DNA of 64,000 bases from Mixta calida (GTDB lineage Bacteria; Pseudomonadota; Gammaproteobacteria; Enterobacterales; Enterobacteriaceae). The stretch covers positions 2,462,540 through 2,526,539 of the forward strand of contig NZ_CP026378.1 of assembly GCF_002953215.1 (NCBI RefSeq), given 5' to 3'. The translations under genes were made by a program, and so were the position numbers. The notes under the pieces are model-generated. The model did not search any database. It was not told the origin of the DNA and saw only the letters and a list, made by a program, of their open reading frames with translations. Below are positions 36,955 to 46,744 of the stretch, piece after piece. Numbering within the stretch: the first letter of the stretch is position 1; every line of letters starts with the position of its first letter.

Positions 36955-38517
36955 ATGCAGGTGTCCCAGCAGATCGTTGGACAGTTTCGTCGGAAACGGT
37001 TGTTAATCGCGTCGATAGTCGCTGCACTGGTGCTTATCCTTACATTAACTTTTCGTTTTATCGAAGAAAAAAACCGGATTGAACAGCAATCGCATAATTT
37101 CGCGGCTAACGCCATTACGCGTTTCGATCGGCTGTTCTCGCCCCTCGACGTCGCGGCGAACAATACGCTTGCGCTGGTCGGTCTGAACTGTAACGACGTC
37201 CGTTTTTTGCTGAATGAGAAAATCTCTTCGCTGCAAACGGTGCGCGCCATCCTGCTGGTGGATGACGATCAAATCTACTGCTCCAGCATCTATGGCGATC
37301 GCGCCATCCCCTTCAGCGAAAACTACCCGGAACTGGCGGTCAACAATCAGCATATGGCGCTCAGCGTGGATGATTATCTGCTGAAGGGTTCGCCTGTCCT
37401 GCTGCTCTGGACGCCAAAGTCGCTGGATAACCGCGCCGGTATTTTACAGGTCATCAATATCGAGCTGATGAGCAACTACCTGCTGGAGCCGACGCTGCCC
37501 TGGGTGGAGCGGGCGATTTTCAACGTCGGCGGCAAAAGCCTGGAATATGGCAACCCGTTGATTGAGCACGCGCAGCCCGCCGAAGATGAGGTCAGATATC
37601 AGCAATCCTCGCTGCGCTATCCCTTCGCCATCACGCTGTTCGGCCCGGCGCCGACGCGTCTGGCCCTGCTGACGCTGCCTTCGCAGCTGCCGCTGGGGCT
37701 GCTGCTGAGCCTGCTGACCGGCTATATCGTCTGGCTGGCGACCGCTAACCGCATGAGCCTCTCCTGGCAAATCAGCTACGGCCTTTCCGCGCAGGAGTTT
37801 ATGGTCTATTGCCAGCCGCTGATTGACGGCGCCAGCGGCGACTGCGACGGCATTGAACTGCTGCTGCGCTGGCACAATCCGCGTCAGGGCTGGATTTCGC
37901 CAGACGTATTCATACCGCTGGCGGAGCGGCAGAACCTAATCGCGCCGCTAACGCGCTTCGTGCTTTCTGAGGCGGTACGCCATCTGCCGCAGCTGCCGCC
38001 TCACGCTAATTTTCATATCGCTATTAACGTCGCCGCCAGCCATTTCCGCGATCGGGCGATTATTGATGATTTGCAGGCGCTGTGGTGGCCCGCTAATCCG
38101 GGGCCGCGGCTGGTCATTGAATTAACGGAGCGCGATGCGCTGCCGGTGGTGGATCAGGGGGTGGTGTCGCACCTGCACCAGATCGGCGTCAAGGTGGCGA
38201 TTGATGATTTCGGCACTGGCCACAGCTCCCTCTCCTACCTGAAAACGCTCAGTCCCGATGTGCTGAAGCTGGATAAAGTGTTTACCGCCGCTATCGGCAC
38301 GGATGCGATTAACGCAACGGTTACGGATATGGTGATATCGCTGGCGCAGCGGCTGAATATCAGGCTGGTGGCGGAAGGGGTAGAAACCGCCGAGCAGGCG
38401 AGCTGTTTGCGTCAGCGCGGCGTGGATACGTTACAGGGCTATTTTTATGCGCGCCCAATGCCGCTGGATGATTTTCCGGCGTGGCTGGCGCAGCATCGCG
38501 CCAGCCTCCGTCCCTGA
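36955..38517 (+). CDS. pdeD: CSS-motif cyclic-di-GMP phosphodiesterase PdeD
   Basis: 520 aa. Two membrane helices (about 17-35 and 240-260) flank a periplasmic CSS domain with YCSSIYG near residue 103. The cytoplasmic EAL domain starts about 275: ELLLRW in place of the classic EAL..RW, then DFGTGHSSLSYL, LKLDKVF, VAEGVET and LQGYFYARPM. In the family, the CSS cysteines respond to periplasmic disulfide formation. The glutamates and aspartates needed for metals appear present, so it should degrade c-di-GMP. E. coli name yoaD. Confidence 0.92.
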   Translation: MQVSQQIVGQFRRKRLLIASIVAALVLILTLTFRFIEEKNRIEQQSHNFAANAITRFDRLFSPLDVAANNTLALVGLNCNDVRFLLNEKISSLQTVRAILLVDDDQIYCSSIYGDRAIPFSENYPELAVNNQHMALSVDDYLLKGSPVLLLWTPKSLDNRAGILQVINIELMSNYLLEPTLPWVERAIFNVGGKSLEYGNPLIEHAQPAEDEVRYQQSSLRYPFAITLFGPAPTRLALLTLPSQLPLGLLLSLLTGYIVWLATANRMSLSWQISYGLSAQEFMVYCQPLIDGASGDCDGIELLLRWHNPRQGWISPDVFIPLAERQNLIAPLTRFVLSEAVRHLPQLPPHANFHIAINVAASHFRDRAIIDDLQALWWPANPGPRLVIELTERDALPVVDQGVVSHLHQIGVKVAIDDFGTGHSSLSYLKTLSPDVLKLDKVFTAAIGTDAINATVTDMVISLAQRLNIRLVAEGVETAEQASCLRQRGVDTLQGYFYARPMPLDDFPAWLAQHRASLRP

Positions 38518-38521
38518 TAAC

Positions 38522-38549
38522 CGGGGCTGTCTGACGGCAGCCCCTTTTT
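38522..38549. terminator. Terminator between pdeD and yoaE
   Basis: GGGGCTG-TCTGACGG-CAGCCCC followed by five T on the plus strand. It lies between the convergent genes pdeD and yoaE and could serve pdeD strongly and yoaE weakly. Confidence 0.8.
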
Positions 38550-38550
38550 A

Positions 38551-40122
38551 TCAGGCTTCCTCATCCTCTTCGCGCGGCTGATCTTTGGTGACGCGCACCA
38601 GATCGATGCGATAATCGGTCGCTTCCACAATCGTAAAGTGCAGCGGCGGCATATCGATTACCTCGCCCGGCTGCGGCAGCTGCCCTTTTTGCGCGATCAG
38701 CAGGCCCGCCAGCGACGCATAATCGTCGCCCGGCTTCACCAGGTTGTGGTAGTCCAGCCACTGTTGCAGCGAATGGAGATCGGTGCCGCCTTTCACCAGC
38801 CAGCTTTCGCCGTCGGTGATAATGTCAGGCGTTTCATCCTCGTCCGGGAATTCACCCGCGATCGCCTCCAGCACGTCAAGCGGCGTCACCAGTCCCTGCA
38901 CTACGCCGAATTCATTGGTGACCAGCACGAAGCTTCCTTTCGCCCGACGCAGCACGCCCAGCAGATTAATCGGGTCCAGCGTTTCCGGCACGATAATCGG
39001 CGGCGATGAGGCGGCAAAGGTGTGGATATCCATACCGTGCTCCAGCGCCACCAGCAGCTCTTTCGCCCGCACCACGCCGATAACCTCATCCAGCTCCCCG
39101 CGACATACCGGGAACAGGCTGTGCGGCGTATCCAGCAGCTGCATGCGAATTTCATCCAGCGGCTTCGTGGCGTCGACCCAGGAGATATCACCGCGCGGCG
39201 TCATAATGCTGCGAATGGAGCGGGACGCCAGCGTCAGCACGCCGTTAATCATATAGCGTTCCTCATCCTTAAAGCCCTCCTGCGGCAGCGTCTGATTCTC
39301 CATCGGCGCGCTGTTGGTCTCAGCGGACTGCGAGCCGCCGCCGCGACGGCCGCCCATCAGACGCAGGATCGCTTCTGCGGTGCGTTCGCGCATCGGGCGG
39401 TGCGACTGATGACGGATAAAGTTGCGGCGCGCGATCTGGTTAAACAGCTCAATCAGGATCGAGAAGCCGATAGCGGCGTAGAGGTAGCCTTTCGGGATAT
39501 GGAAGCCGAAGCCCTCCGCAACCAGACTCAGACCGATCATTAACAGGAAGCTCAGGCAGAGCACCACCACCGTAGGATGCGCGTTAACGAAGTTGGTCAG
39601 CGGTTTCGACGCCAGCAGCATGATGCCCATGGCGATCACCACCGCGGTCATCATCACCGGCAGATGGTTTACCATGCCGACGGCGGTAATCACCGCATCC
39701 AGCGAGAAGACGGCGTCCAGCACTACAATCTGCGTCACCACCGCCCAGAAACTGGCGTAACTTTTATTGCCGTCGCTGTCGACCTGGCGGTTTTCCAGCC
39801 GTTCATGCAGTTCCATCGTCGCCTTAAACAGCAGGAAAATACCGCCCGCCAGCAGGATCAGATCGCGTCCGGCGAAGCTGAACTGCGCGACGGAGAAGAG
39901 TGGCTTCGTCAGCGTTACCATCCAGGAGATCAGCGACAGCAGGCCAAGGCGCATCAGCAGCGCCAGCGACAGGCCGATCAGACGCGCTTTGTCGCGCTGC
40001 TTAGGCGGCAGCTTCTCTGCCAGAATGGCGATAAATACCAGGTTATCAATACCCAGCACGATCTCCAGAACAATCAGCGTCAGCAGACCGGCCCAAATCG
40101 AAGGGTCTAAAAGAAATTCCAT
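38551..40122 (-). CDS. yoaE: TerC / CBS / CorC-domain membrane protein YoaE
   Basis: 523 aa from ATG 40122 (GGAG six nt upstream); the frame extends seven codons further but E. coli YoaE also begins [13 protein letters not shown]. The N-terminal about 240 residues form a TerC-type membrane domain with several helices ([32 protein letters not shown]). Two CBS segments ([31 protein letters not shown]) and a CorC/HlyC C-domain follow. Probably a metal-related transporter or regulator; the substrate is not established. Confidence 0.93.
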   Translation of the reverse strand: MEFLLDPSIWAGLLTLIVLEIVLGIDNLVFIAILAEKLPPKQRDKARLIGLSLALLMRLGLLSLISWMVTLTKPLFSVAQFSFAGRDLILLAGGIFLLFKATMELHERLENRQVDSDGNKSYASFWAVVTQIVVLDAVFSLDAVITAVGMVNHLPVMMTAVVIAMGIMLLASKPLTNFVNAHPTVVVLCLSFLLMIGLSLVAEGFGFHIPKGYLYAAIGFSILIELFNQIARRNFIRHQSHRPMRERTAEAILRLMGGRRGGGSQSAETNSAPMENQTLPQEGFKDEERYMINGVLTLASRSIRSIMTPRGDISWVDATKPLDEIRMQLLDTPHSLFPVCRGELDEVIGVVRAKELLVALEHGMDIHTFAASSPPIIVPETLDPINLLGVLRRAKGSFVLVTNEFGVVQGLVTPLDVLEAIAGEFPDEDETPDIITDGESWLVKGGTDLHSLQQWLDYHNLVKPGDDYASLAGLLIAQKGQLPQPGEVIDMPPLHFTIVEATDYRIDLVRVTKDQPREEDEEA

Positions 40123-40460
40123 TACAGACTCCGAAACAAGCAACAGGAAAACCGGACGCAGGGTTCAACGACCGTAGCGCGGCGGGAAAGATAAGCAGAG
40201 CAGAAAGTGACGCCGAAAGGCGTTAAGAAACAAGCCGGATGACCCGGTGGCGTGGATAAGCAACTTCGGTGACAGTCCATAGGGAGGGCTGAGGCCCATT
40301 ACTCCTGTAGTCAAAAAGAGAAGCAGATTTTAACAGCAGACATATTATCGTCAAAAGGATTCGTCAAAATTAACAAAAATTTACGTTTTCCATTCCCTGC
40401 ATTTTCAATTATTTCGTATCGAAATGGTAAGGCTGTAAATAACTGAAGCTGGTCACATAA
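40123..40460 (-). promoter_or_regulatory. yoaE leader with possible upstream ORF
   Basis: Minus-strand leader upstream of yoaE. It holds hairpins (GGGC-CTCA-GCCC at about 40301-40290; GCCACCGGGT...CCGGC; AACGCCTTTCGGCGTC) and a 44-codon frame from ATG 40299 to TGA 40165 that begins MGLSPPYGLSPKLLIHATGS. AGGAG lies only 2 nt before this ATG. The frame ends 42 nt before yoaE. I believe a translated ORF upstream of yoaE has been described in E. coli, but cannot verify that it is this one. Confidence 0.35.
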
Positions 40461-40486
40461 TTTATTTTTTTACTTACTAAAATAAA
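40461..40486. promoter_or_regulatory. Candidate Mlc/NagC operator for manXYZ
   Basis: TTTATTTT (40461-40468) and AAAATAAA (40479-40486) form an inverted repeat with a 10-bp spacer, matching the AT-rich arms of the Mlc/NagC operator. TCACA just upstream could be half a CRP site. It lies about 160 bp before manX. In E. coli Mlc and CRP control manXYZ. Confidence 0.6.
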
Positions 40487-40645
40487 TCGCGAAGTCATCC
40501 TTAACTTGCCGGTTATATAAAAAGAACCGTTCTGCCGGCAGCGAGGCTGCTGCATTCAACGTTTGAATTCAGCTTAGCGCAGATGACAGCGTTGGCGAGC
40601 CGGTAATGCATCCGGGTCGCTCAATATTGAAAACGGAGGTAGCAA

Positions 40646-41614
40646 GTGACTATTGCTATTGTAATCGGCACACACGGTTGGGCGGCGGAGCAACTGCTCA
40701 AAACCGCCGAAATGCTATTAGGCGAGCAGCAAAACGTCGGCTGGATCGATTTCGTGCCCGGCGAAAATGCTGAGACGCTGATTGAAAAATACCATGCACG
40801 TCTCGCTGAACTGGATACCAGCAAAGGCGTACTTTTCCTGGTCGATACCTGGGGCGGCAGCCCGTTTAATGCCGCCAGCCGTATCGTCGTCGATAAAGAA
40901 CAGCATGAGGTCATTGCCGGGGTCAATATTCCGATGCTGGTGGAAACCCTGATGGCGCGCGATGACGATCCCACCTTTGATGAACTGATCGCCGTGGCGG
41001 TGGAAGCGGGCCGCGAAGGCGTAAAGGCGCTGAAGGCGAAAGAGCCTGAGCCCGCCCCTGCCGCCGTCGCCGCCTCCGCCCCCCGTCAGGCCGCGCCGCA
41101 GGCGCCGCTGGGCCCTGACGACCATATGAAAATCGGCCTGGTGCGCATCGATGACCGTCTGATTCATGGTCAGGTAGCGACGCGCTGGACGAAAGAAACC
41201 AATGTATCGCGCATTATCGTCGTCAGCGATGAAGTCGCCGCCGACAAAGTGCGTAAAACATTGCTGACTCAGGTCGCGCCGCCGGGCGTCAGCGCGCATG
41301 TGGTCGATGTCGATAAAATGGTGCGCGTCTGGAATAACCCGAAATATGCCCGCGATCGCGTGATGCTGCTGTTCACCAACCCCACCGATGTGGTGCGCGT
41401 GGTGGAACAGGGCGTAGAGGTGAAATCCGTCAATATTGGCGGCATGGCTTTCCGTCAGGGAAAAACGCAGGTCAACAACGCCGTTTCCGTCGACGCTAAA
41501 GATATCGAGGCGTTTAAGAAGTTAAATGCGCGCGGCATCGAACTGGAGGTCAGAAAAGTCTCCAACGATCCTAAGCTGAAGATGATGGATCTGATCGCCA
41601 AAGTTAATCAGTGA
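40646..41614 (+). CDS. manX: Mannose PTS enzyme IIAB (ManX)
   Basis: 322 aa. The IIA domain (1-130) has the phosphorylated His10 in IVIGTHGWAAEQ. An Ala/Pro-rich linker (about 132-157, EPEPAPAAVAASAPRQAAPQ) is followed by IIB with His174 in RIDDRLIHGQVATRW. It passes phosphate from HPr to mannose, glucose or glucosamine entering through ManYZ. First gene of the operon, with GGAGG before the start. Confidence 0.96.
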   Translation: MTIAIVIGTHGWAAEQLLKTAEMLLGEQQNVGWIDFVPGENAETLIEKYHARLAELDTSKGVLFLVDTWGGSPFNAASRIVVDKEQHEVIAGVNIPMLVETLMARDDDPTFDELIAVAVEAGREGVKALKAKEPEPAPAAVAASAPRQAAPQAPLGPDDHMKIGLVRIDDRLIHGQVATRWTKETNVSRIIVVSDEVAADKVRKTLLTQVAPPGVSAHVVDVDKMVRVWNNPKYARDRVMLLFTNPTDVVRVVEQGVEVKSVNIGGMAFRQGKTQVNNAVSVDAKDIEAFKKLNARGIELEVRKVSNDPKLKMMDLIAKVNQ

Positions 41615-41633
41615 CCCACCGTTTTACTTATGA

Positions 41634-41647
41634 CCTGACGCGTCAGG
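41634..41647 (+). repeat. Palindrome in the manX-manY spacer
   Basis: CCTGACG followed directly by CGTCAGG, a perfect 14-bp palindrome 20 bp after the manX stop. It could form a hairpin in the mRNA that sets manX versus manYZ levels or protects against decay. No T-run follows, so it is not a terminator. Confidence 0.5.
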
Positions 41648-41683
41648 TTTCACGCAGTTTTACTATGTCACAGGAGAAGTGCA

Positions 41684-42490
41684 ATGGAAGTCACCACTCT
41701 ACAAATTGCGCTGGTATTTATTGTCGCCTGTATTGCGGGTGTTGAATCGATACTCGATGAATTTCAGTTTCACCGGCCGCTGGTCGCCTGTACGTTGATC
41801 GGCGCGGTGCTGGGCGATATGAAAACCGGCATTATTATCGGCGGGACGCTGGAAATGATCGCGCTCGGCTGGATGAATATCGGCGCGGCCGTGGCGCCTG
41901 ACGCTGCGCTGGCGTCTATCATTTCCACCATTCTGGTTATCGCAGGCGGACAGAGCATCGGCGCCGGCATCGCGCTGGCGATCCCGCTGGCGGCGGCCGG
42001 TCAGGTGCTGACCATTATCGTGCGCACCATCACCGTGGCTTTCCAGCACGCGGCGGATAAGGCGGCCGAGAAAGGCAACCTGTCGGCTATCTCCTGGATT
42101 CACGTCACCGCGCTGATTCTGCAGGCGATGCGTATCGCCATTCCGGCCGTGATCGTGGCGGTCTCCGTCGGCACCGACGCCGTACAGAGCATGCTGAGCG
42201 CCATACCGGAAGTGGTAACCGGCGGCCTGAATATCGCTGGTGGCATGATCGTGGTGGTGGGTTACGCGATGGTCATCAATATGATGCGCGCGGGCTACCT
42301 GATGCCGTTCTTCTACCTGGGCTTCGTCACCGCCGCCTTTACCGACTTTAACCTGGTCGCGCTGGGCGTTATCGGCGTCGTCATGGCTGCGCTCTATATT
42401 CAGCTCAGCCCGAAATATAACCGTGCCGCTGGCGGCGCTGCGCCAGCCGCAGGCCCTGCTCATAACGATCTGGACAACGAATTAGATTAA
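41684..42490 (+). CDS. manY: Mannose PTS enzyme IIC (ManY)
   Basis: 268 aa polytopic membrane protein starting MEVTTLQIALVFIVACIAGV. It contains the IIC signature GxLEM (IIIGGTLEMIALGWMNIGAA, about 51-70) and DFNLVALGVIGVVMAALYI near the C-terminus. With ManZ it forms the sugar channel; it is also an entry route for lambda DNA in E. coli. The tail is Ala/Gly-rich. manZ follows after 5 bp. Confidence 0.96.
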   Translation: MEVTTLQIALVFIVACIAGVESILDEFQFHRPLVACTLIGAVLGDMKTGIIIGGTLEMIALGWMNIGAAVAPDAALASIISTILVIAGGQSIGAGIALAIPLAAAGQVLTIIVRTITVAFQHAADKAAEKGNLSAISWIHVTALILQAMRIAIPAVIVAVSVGTDAVQSMLSAIPEVVTGGLNIAGGMIVVVGYAMVINMMRAGYLMPFFYLGFVTAAFTDFNLVALGVIGVVMAALYIQLSPKYNRAAGGAAPAAGPAHNDLDNELD

Positions 42491-42495
42491 GGGGT

Positions 42496-43350
42496 GTGAA
42501 AATGGTAGATACCACTGCATCAACAGCGAAAAAACTCACGCCCGGCGACGTGCGTAGCGTCTTCCTGCGCTCCAATCTGTTTCAGGGTTCATGGAACTTT
42601 GAACGTATGCAGGCGTTGGGTTTCTGCTTCTCTATGGTGCCGGCGATCCGTCGTCTGTACCCGGAAAATAACGAGGAGCGCCGCCAGGCGATCAAGCGTC
42701 ACCTGGAGTTCTTTAACACGCACCCTTACCCGGCCGCGCCGATTTTAGGCGTGACGCTGGCGATGGAAGAACAGCGTGCGAACGGCGCGCCCATCGATGA
42801 CGGGGCGATTAACGGCATTAAAGTTGGGCTAATGGGGCCGCTGGCTGGCGTCGGTGACCCGATTTTCTGGGGCACCATGCGTCCGGTATTCGCGGCGCTG
42901 GGCGCGGGCATCGCCATGAGCGGCAGCCTGCTGGGGCCGGTGCTGTTCTTCGTGCTGTTCAATCTGGTGCGTCTGCTGTTCCGCTATTACGGCGTGGCGT
43001 ACGGCTACAAAAAAGGGGTCGATATCGTTAACGATATGGGCGGCGGCTTCCTGCAAAAGCTGACGGAAGGCGCGTCGATTCTCGGCCTGTTTGTGATGGG
43101 GGCACTGGTTAACAAGTGGACGCATGTGAATATTCCGCTGGTGGTGTCGCGCATCACCGACCAGACCGGTAAAACGAACGTCACCACCGTACAGTCGATT
43201 CTCGATCAGCTGATGCCGGGACTGGTGCCGCTGCTGCTCACCTTTGCCTGTATGTGGCTGCTGCGCCGTAAAGTCAACGCGCTGTGGATTATCATCGGCT
43301 TCTTCGTGATTGGTATTTTTGGTTACTGGATCGGCCTGCTGGGCCTGTAA
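42496..43350 (+). CDS. manZ: Mannose PTS enzyme IID (ManZ)
   Basis: 284 aa. The cytoplasmic N-terminal part includes LFQGSWNFERMQALGFCFSM, the IID signature, and HPYPAAPILGVTLAMEEQRA. C-terminal membrane helices (LLLTFACMWLLRRKVNALWI, IIGFFVIGIFGYWIGLLGL) close the protein. It completes the ManXYZ complex. Two terminators follow. Confidence 0.96.
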   Translation: MKMVDTTASTAKKLTPGDVRSVFLRSNLFQGSWNFERMQALGFCFSMVPAIRRLYPENNEERRQAIKRHLEFFNTHPYPAAPILGVTLAMEEQRANGAPIDDGAINGIKVGLMGPLAGVGDPIFWGTMRPVFAALGAGIAMSGSLLGPVLFFVLFNLVRLLFRYYGVAYGYKKGVDIVNDMGGGFLQKLTEGASILGLFVMGALVNKWTHVNIPLVVSRITDQTGKTNVTTVQSILDQLMPGLVPLLLTFACMWLLRRKVNALWIIIGFFVIGIFGYWIGLLGL

Positions 43351-43362
43351 TCGATGCGGGAC

Positions 43363-43432
43363 ATGGCCAGCCGCTTTAGCGACTGGCCATTTTTTATCAG
43401 CCCGGCAAGCGTCTTAAGCAACGCCGGGCCTT
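43363..43432 (+). terminator. Double terminator after manXYZ
   Basis: First hairpin ATGGCCAG ... CTGGCCAT (43363-43390) followed by six T. Second hairpin GCCCGGC ... GCCGGGC (43400-43429) followed by TTATTT. Together they end the man operon before yobD. Confidence 0.9.
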
Positions 43433-43450
43433 ATTTCTTAAGGAACCGTC

Positions 43451-43909
43451 ATGTCGTTAACCGACGCCGCCATCCTGCTGTTTATCGCCCTGCTGCTGCT
43501 GTATGCCGTTTACGATCAGTGGATAATGCCGCGCCGTCACGGCAGAACGCGTTTGCGGGTGCCTCTTCAGCGACGCGGCAAAGCGGACAGCCTGATTTTC
43601 ATCATTCTGATAATGATTCTTATTTATAAGAATATTATTCATCAGGGCCCGGTAATAACGACCACACTGTTAATGGCGTTAATCCTGGTGACCATTTATC
43701 TGTTCTGGTTCCGCACGCCGCTCTTATTGTTGAAAGAACGCGGCTTTTTCTTCGCCAATGTCTGGATTCATTATGACCGTATAAAAGGTATGAATTTATC
43801 GGAGGATGGCGTTCTGGTTATTCAGCTTGAACAGAAGCGGCTGCTTATCAAAGTTAAAAAGCTGGACGATCTGGAAAGAATTTATCAAACAATGATTGAA
43901 AATCAATAA
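43451..43909 (+). CDS. yobD: DUF986 membrane protein YobD
   Basis: 152 aa. Hydrophobic helices at about 7-22 ([18 protein letters not shown]), 45-60 ([16 protein letters not shown]) and 68-85 are followed by a charged cytoplasmic C-terminal domain ([20 protein letters not shown]). Size and topology match E. coli YobD, located after manZ there too. The function is unknown. AAGGA precedes ATG. Confidence 0.9.
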   Translation: MSLTDAAILLFIALLLLYAVYDQWIMPRRHGRTRLRVPLQRRGKADSLIFIILIMILIYKNIIHQGPVITTTLLMALILVTIYLFWFRTPLLLLKERGFFFANVWIHYDRIKGMNLSEDGVLVIQLEQKRLLIKVKKLDDLERIYQTMIENQ

Positions 43910-44116
43910 GATAGAATATAGCCAATGGCATATTCATATTGCTAAATTTTAGCTCAGACAGGGATGGGGCTGTTTAACTTTTTACCATTCACTTAACATC
44001 GTCAGCCTTATTTTTTACGCCCGCTTAGCATCCCTGCGGCGTTAATCCGTACAATATTTCCGCCATTATCAATTTATTTTGACACGAAATGATAATGTGG
44101 TAAGGTGAGCGCCGTT

Positions 44117-44288
44117 ATTGGGGAGTAGCCGATTTCTGTTAATACAGAAATGCACCTGTCAACATACTCGTTGTTAATTCAACGTGGCGCGTGCGACCGT
44201 TTTGGTAGGCGAGACCATTGACCGATGTGCCTGTCTGGTTGGGAAGGCGCATCTGGTTATGGTATTCCCGGCCGAGGTTACGACTTCG
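44117..44288 (+). promoter_or_regulatory. yybP-ykoY manganese riboswitch upstream of mntP
   Basis: The leader of mntP carries the motif parts of this class: TTGGGGAGTAGCCGA at 44117, GTCAACATACTCG at 44158-44170, and GGCGAGACCATTGACC at 44209 closing the three-way structure, followed by an expression platform up to the start. A TTGACA lies upstream at about 44070. Mn2+ binding increases mntP expression in E. coli. Confidence 0.85.
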
Positions 44289-44849
44289 ATGAACTTTTCC
44301 GCTCTGCTTATCCTTTCGTTTGGCATGTCTATGGACGCGTTTGCCGTCGCTATCGGTAAAGGCGCCGCCCTGCAACGTCCGCGCTTACGTGAAGCGCTGC
44401 GCACCGGGCTTATCTTTGGCGCAATCGAAACGTTGACGCCGCTGATCGGCTGGAGTCTCGGTCAGTTCGCCACCCAATTCGTCGCCCGCTGGGATCACTG
44501 GATCGCTTTCACCCTGCTCTGCTTTTTAGGCGGCCGCATGGTGATTGAAGGCTGTCGTCAACACACCGCGCCCTGCGAGCCGGTGCAGCAGCACGGTTTG
44601 CTGCTGCTGGCGACCACCGCCGTCGCCACCAGCCTGGACGCGATGGCGATCGGCGTCAGCCTGGCGTTTTTGCAGGTGAATATTCTGCTTACCGCCCTGC
44701 TGATCGGGCTCTGCACTTTTACCATGACGACGATCGGCATGCTGATTGGCCGTCTGATTGGTCCCCTGCTTGGCAAACGCGCCGAAATCCTTGGCGGCGC
44801 CGTGCTGATCTTCATCGGCGCACAGATGCTGTGGCAGCATTTCGCCTGA
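44289..44849 (+). CDS. mntP: Manganese exporter MntP
   Basis: 186 aa from ATG 44289; the longer frame from 44184 lies in the riboswitch and is rejected. Six membrane helices in two repeats, each with an Asp motif: [17 protein letters not shown] (about 8-24) and [18 protein letters not shown] (about 110-127). It exports Mn2+ and protects from manganese stress. Regulation by the upstream riboswitch is indicated. Confidence 0.95.
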   Translation: MNFSALLILSFGMSMDAFAVAIGKGAALQRPRLREALRTGLIFGAIETLTPLIGWSLGQFATQFVARWDHWIAFTLLCFLGGRMVIEGCRQHTAPCEPVQQHGLLLLATTAVATSLDAMAIGVSLAFLQVNILLTALLIGLCTFTMTTIGMLIGRLIGPLLGKRAEILGGAVLIFIGAQMLWQHFA

Positions 44850-44886
44850 GGCGCGCCGCCAGCCAATATCCGCCTTTATTCTTCGC

Positions 44887-45693
44887 TTAGCTACGCCGCC
44901 AGAGACGCACCATAAAATCTGCTTCGCTTTGAAACTGTTCGCTTTCACGCAGCTGGCGCCAGACGTCGGGCGTGGCGCGCCATGCGAACGGCGTCATTTG
45001 TAGCAGCGTCGTCGCATCGTTGCCTGACAGCGCCAGCGGATAATCTAACTGCTGCTCATCTGCAAGCGTAAATCCCGGCAGACGCTCTTCCGCCGTCTCG
45101 TGCAGCTTCACCTGGGCATAGATCAGCGCCTTAAACTGCAACAGATGACGCGGCCCCGGCGTGACGGTCAACAAACAGCCGCCGCTGCGCACTACGCGCG
45201 TCAGCTCCTCCGCCTTGCAGGGCGCGTAAATACGCAGCACGCCGTCCAGCGACGCGTCGGCAAAAGGAAGGCGGTGGCTGGAGGCGACGCAGAAATCGAT
45301 ATGGCGATAGCGCTTCGCCGCGGCGCGAATGGCGACTTTCGCTACGTCGAGTCCGCATACGCGCGCCTGCTCCCCTAACGCCCCGGCAACCGCAGCGGTG
45401 TAGTAGCCTTCGCCGCAGCCGATATCCAGCACCGTCGCCGTCGCAGGCAAATGCTGCGCCAGCAGCGAGGCGACACGTTGTTGAAGCGGCTGATAGTGGC
45501 CAGCGTCGAGAAACTGGCGCCGCGCCTGGATCATTTCCGCGCTGTCGCCCGGTTCACGGGAGCGTTTATGCTGAACCGGCAGCAGATTGACATAACCTTC
45601 TTTCGCCTGGTCGAACTGATGCTGTTGCGCGCAGCGCCAGCTGTGATGAACCAGCGTCAACGGCTGGTGACAGAGGGGACAAAGATAGTGCAT
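44887..45693 (-). CDS. rlmA: 23S rRNA (guanine-745-N1)-methyltransferase RlmA
   Basis: 268 aa. An N-terminal zinc site uses Cys5, Cys8, Cys21 and His25 ([17 protein letters not shown]). The Rossmann methyltransferase domain has [16 protein letters not shown] (about 86-101). It methylates G745 in helix 35 of 23S rRNA. Convergent with mntP; divergent arrangement with cspC does not apply since both are on the minus strand. Confidence 0.95.
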   Translation of the reverse strand: MHYLCPLCHQPLTLVHHSWRCAQQHQFDQAKEGYVNLLPVQHKRSREPGDSAEMIQARRQFLDAGHYQPLQQRVASLLAQHLPATATVLDIGCGEGYYTAAVAGALGEQARVCGLDVAKVAIRAAAKRYRHIDFCVASSHRLPFADASLDGVLRIYAPCKAEELTRVVRSGGCLLTVTPGPRHLLQFKALIYAQVKLHETAEERLPGFTLADEQQLDYPLALSGNDATTLLQMTPFAWRATPDVWRQLRESEQFQSEADFMVRLWRRS

Positions 45694-45762
45694 AACTCTT
45701 TCTCTGGCTGAATCAGGCGCGCAGTTTACACGCTGAGGTGAACAGCGTCACCCGCCAAAAAG

Positions 45763-45791
45763 AAAGGCCCCGGCGATAAACCGGGGCCTTT
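45763..45791. terminator. Terminator after cspC
   Basis: AAAGGCCCCGG-CGATAAA-CCGGGGCCTTT with T-rich DNA on both sides (minus strand TTTCTTTTT). It ends the yobF-cspC transcript before rlmA. Confidence 0.85.
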
Positions 45792-45843
45792 GCATCATCT
45801 CTAAGCTGTACGCTGAGGGTACAGCGCAGACGTTGCGATGTTA

Positions 45844-46053
45844 TCAGATCGCCACAACGTTAACCGCTGCCGGGCCTTTCTGACCATCCTGAATTTCGAA
45901 CTCAACGTTCTGACCTTCAGCCAGCGTTTTGAAACCATTACCCTGGATAGCAGAGAAGTGAACGAACACATCTTTGCTACCGTCCGCCGGCGTAATGAAG
46001 CCAAAACCTTTGGATTCGTTAAACCACTTCACCTGACCTTTAATTTTTGCCAT
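45844..46053 (-). CDS. cspC: Cold-shock-like protein CspC
   Basis: 69 aa, essentially the E. coli CspC sequence. RNA-binding motifs KGFGFI (RNP1, 15-20) and VFVHF (RNP2, 29-33) lie in the single beta-barrel cold shock domain. It binds RNA and affects stability of stress mRNAs such as rpoS in E. coli. It is co-transcribed with yobF, whose frame overlaps its start by 14 nt. Confidence 0.97.
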   Translation of the reverse strand: MAKIKGQVKWFNESKGFGFITPADGSKDVFVHFSAIQGNGFKTLAEGQNVEFEIQDGQKGPAAVNVVAI

Positions 46054-46207
46054 CTTCGTAATTCCTTTGAATGTTTATTTGCCCGGAGGCGACTGACAGA
46101 AAACCAGAGACACGACTGAATGAGGCACTAATATAAGGTTCGGCAAGGAAGCGGTATTCAACGTCAACGTCTTTACTCGTTACTTCTTTACTGAATATGC
46201 CATACAT
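46040..46207 (-). CDS. yobF: Small heat-shock-linked protein YobF
   Basis: Hand-translated: 55 aa from ATG 46207 to TAA 46040. [20 protein letters not shown] and AEPYISAS match E. coli YobF ([28 protein letters not shown]). The C-terminal part differs and runs eight residues longer, ending inside the first codons of cspC, so the two genes may be translationally coupled. The function is unknown. Confidence 0.85.
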   Translation of the reverse strand: MYGIFSKEVTSKDVDVEYRFLAEPYISASFSRVSGFLSVASGQINIQRNYEDGKN

Positions 46208-46744
46208 AAACAGAGCTGTACCTCGTTTTGCTTAATAGCGTTATCACATATTCGATAATTTATGGCAAGTTATTTTTAAACAGCGATCGACCTGTCGCAC
46301 AGTTATTGCAAACTCATCACATCCTTTGCACATTTATGCATTAGGCCACAGCAGATAATCCCCGAAGGCCACGCTTTTTTATGCGTATTTCACTGCGCGC
46401 GTCCAGCACACCATGGGCCTGAAGAGACATGCGTCTCTGTTACAGCCTTGCCAGCGTGCCACTTTGCCACAAGATTGTTGCATAATTATGGCACAGTAAA
46501 TGCACATAATAATCCTTTTCTTACCAGTGTCGCAGGGCCAGAAAAAACAAGAGGATTTGTCAGGCCGACCGGCTTGTGGAAAAGGATACGCGCGTTTTGC
46601 ACCAAAAAAGAATATATATAAAGTGATCTGCCCCAAATTAATGCAACGCTATTCCCGGCAGGTTATTTCAGAACGTTGAATAAGGCAGGTTTATACCCAG
46701 AGCGAAGTTTCGGAGACGTTAAATTCAACGCTGCCTTTATAAGA
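46208..46744. other. Intergenic region upstream of yobF
   Basis: 537 bp between yobF and the MBL-fold gene. It is AT-rich near 46,180-46,340, where the yobF-cspC promoter is expected. A small hairpin occurs at AGAC-ATGC-GTCT (46427-46438). Minus- and plus-strand frames in it (85 and 143 codons) lack start signals and homology. I see no gene. Confidence 0.5.

Noticed and set aside
41699-42463. 254-codon minus-strand frame opposite manY
   Set aside because: Rich in Asp/His/Arg/Gln, as expected for the antisense of a GC-rich membrane gene; no start signal and no homology. Similar long antisense frames over prc, letB, pdeD, letA and rsmF were rejected for the same reason.
44184-44288. N-terminal extension of MntP
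   Set aside because: The extra codons cover the manganese riboswitch; the E. coli-like start is at 44289.
46379-46636. 85-codon minus-strand frame upstream of yobF
   Set aside because: Cysteine-rich, low-quality sequence in an AT-rich promoter region without a ribosome site.
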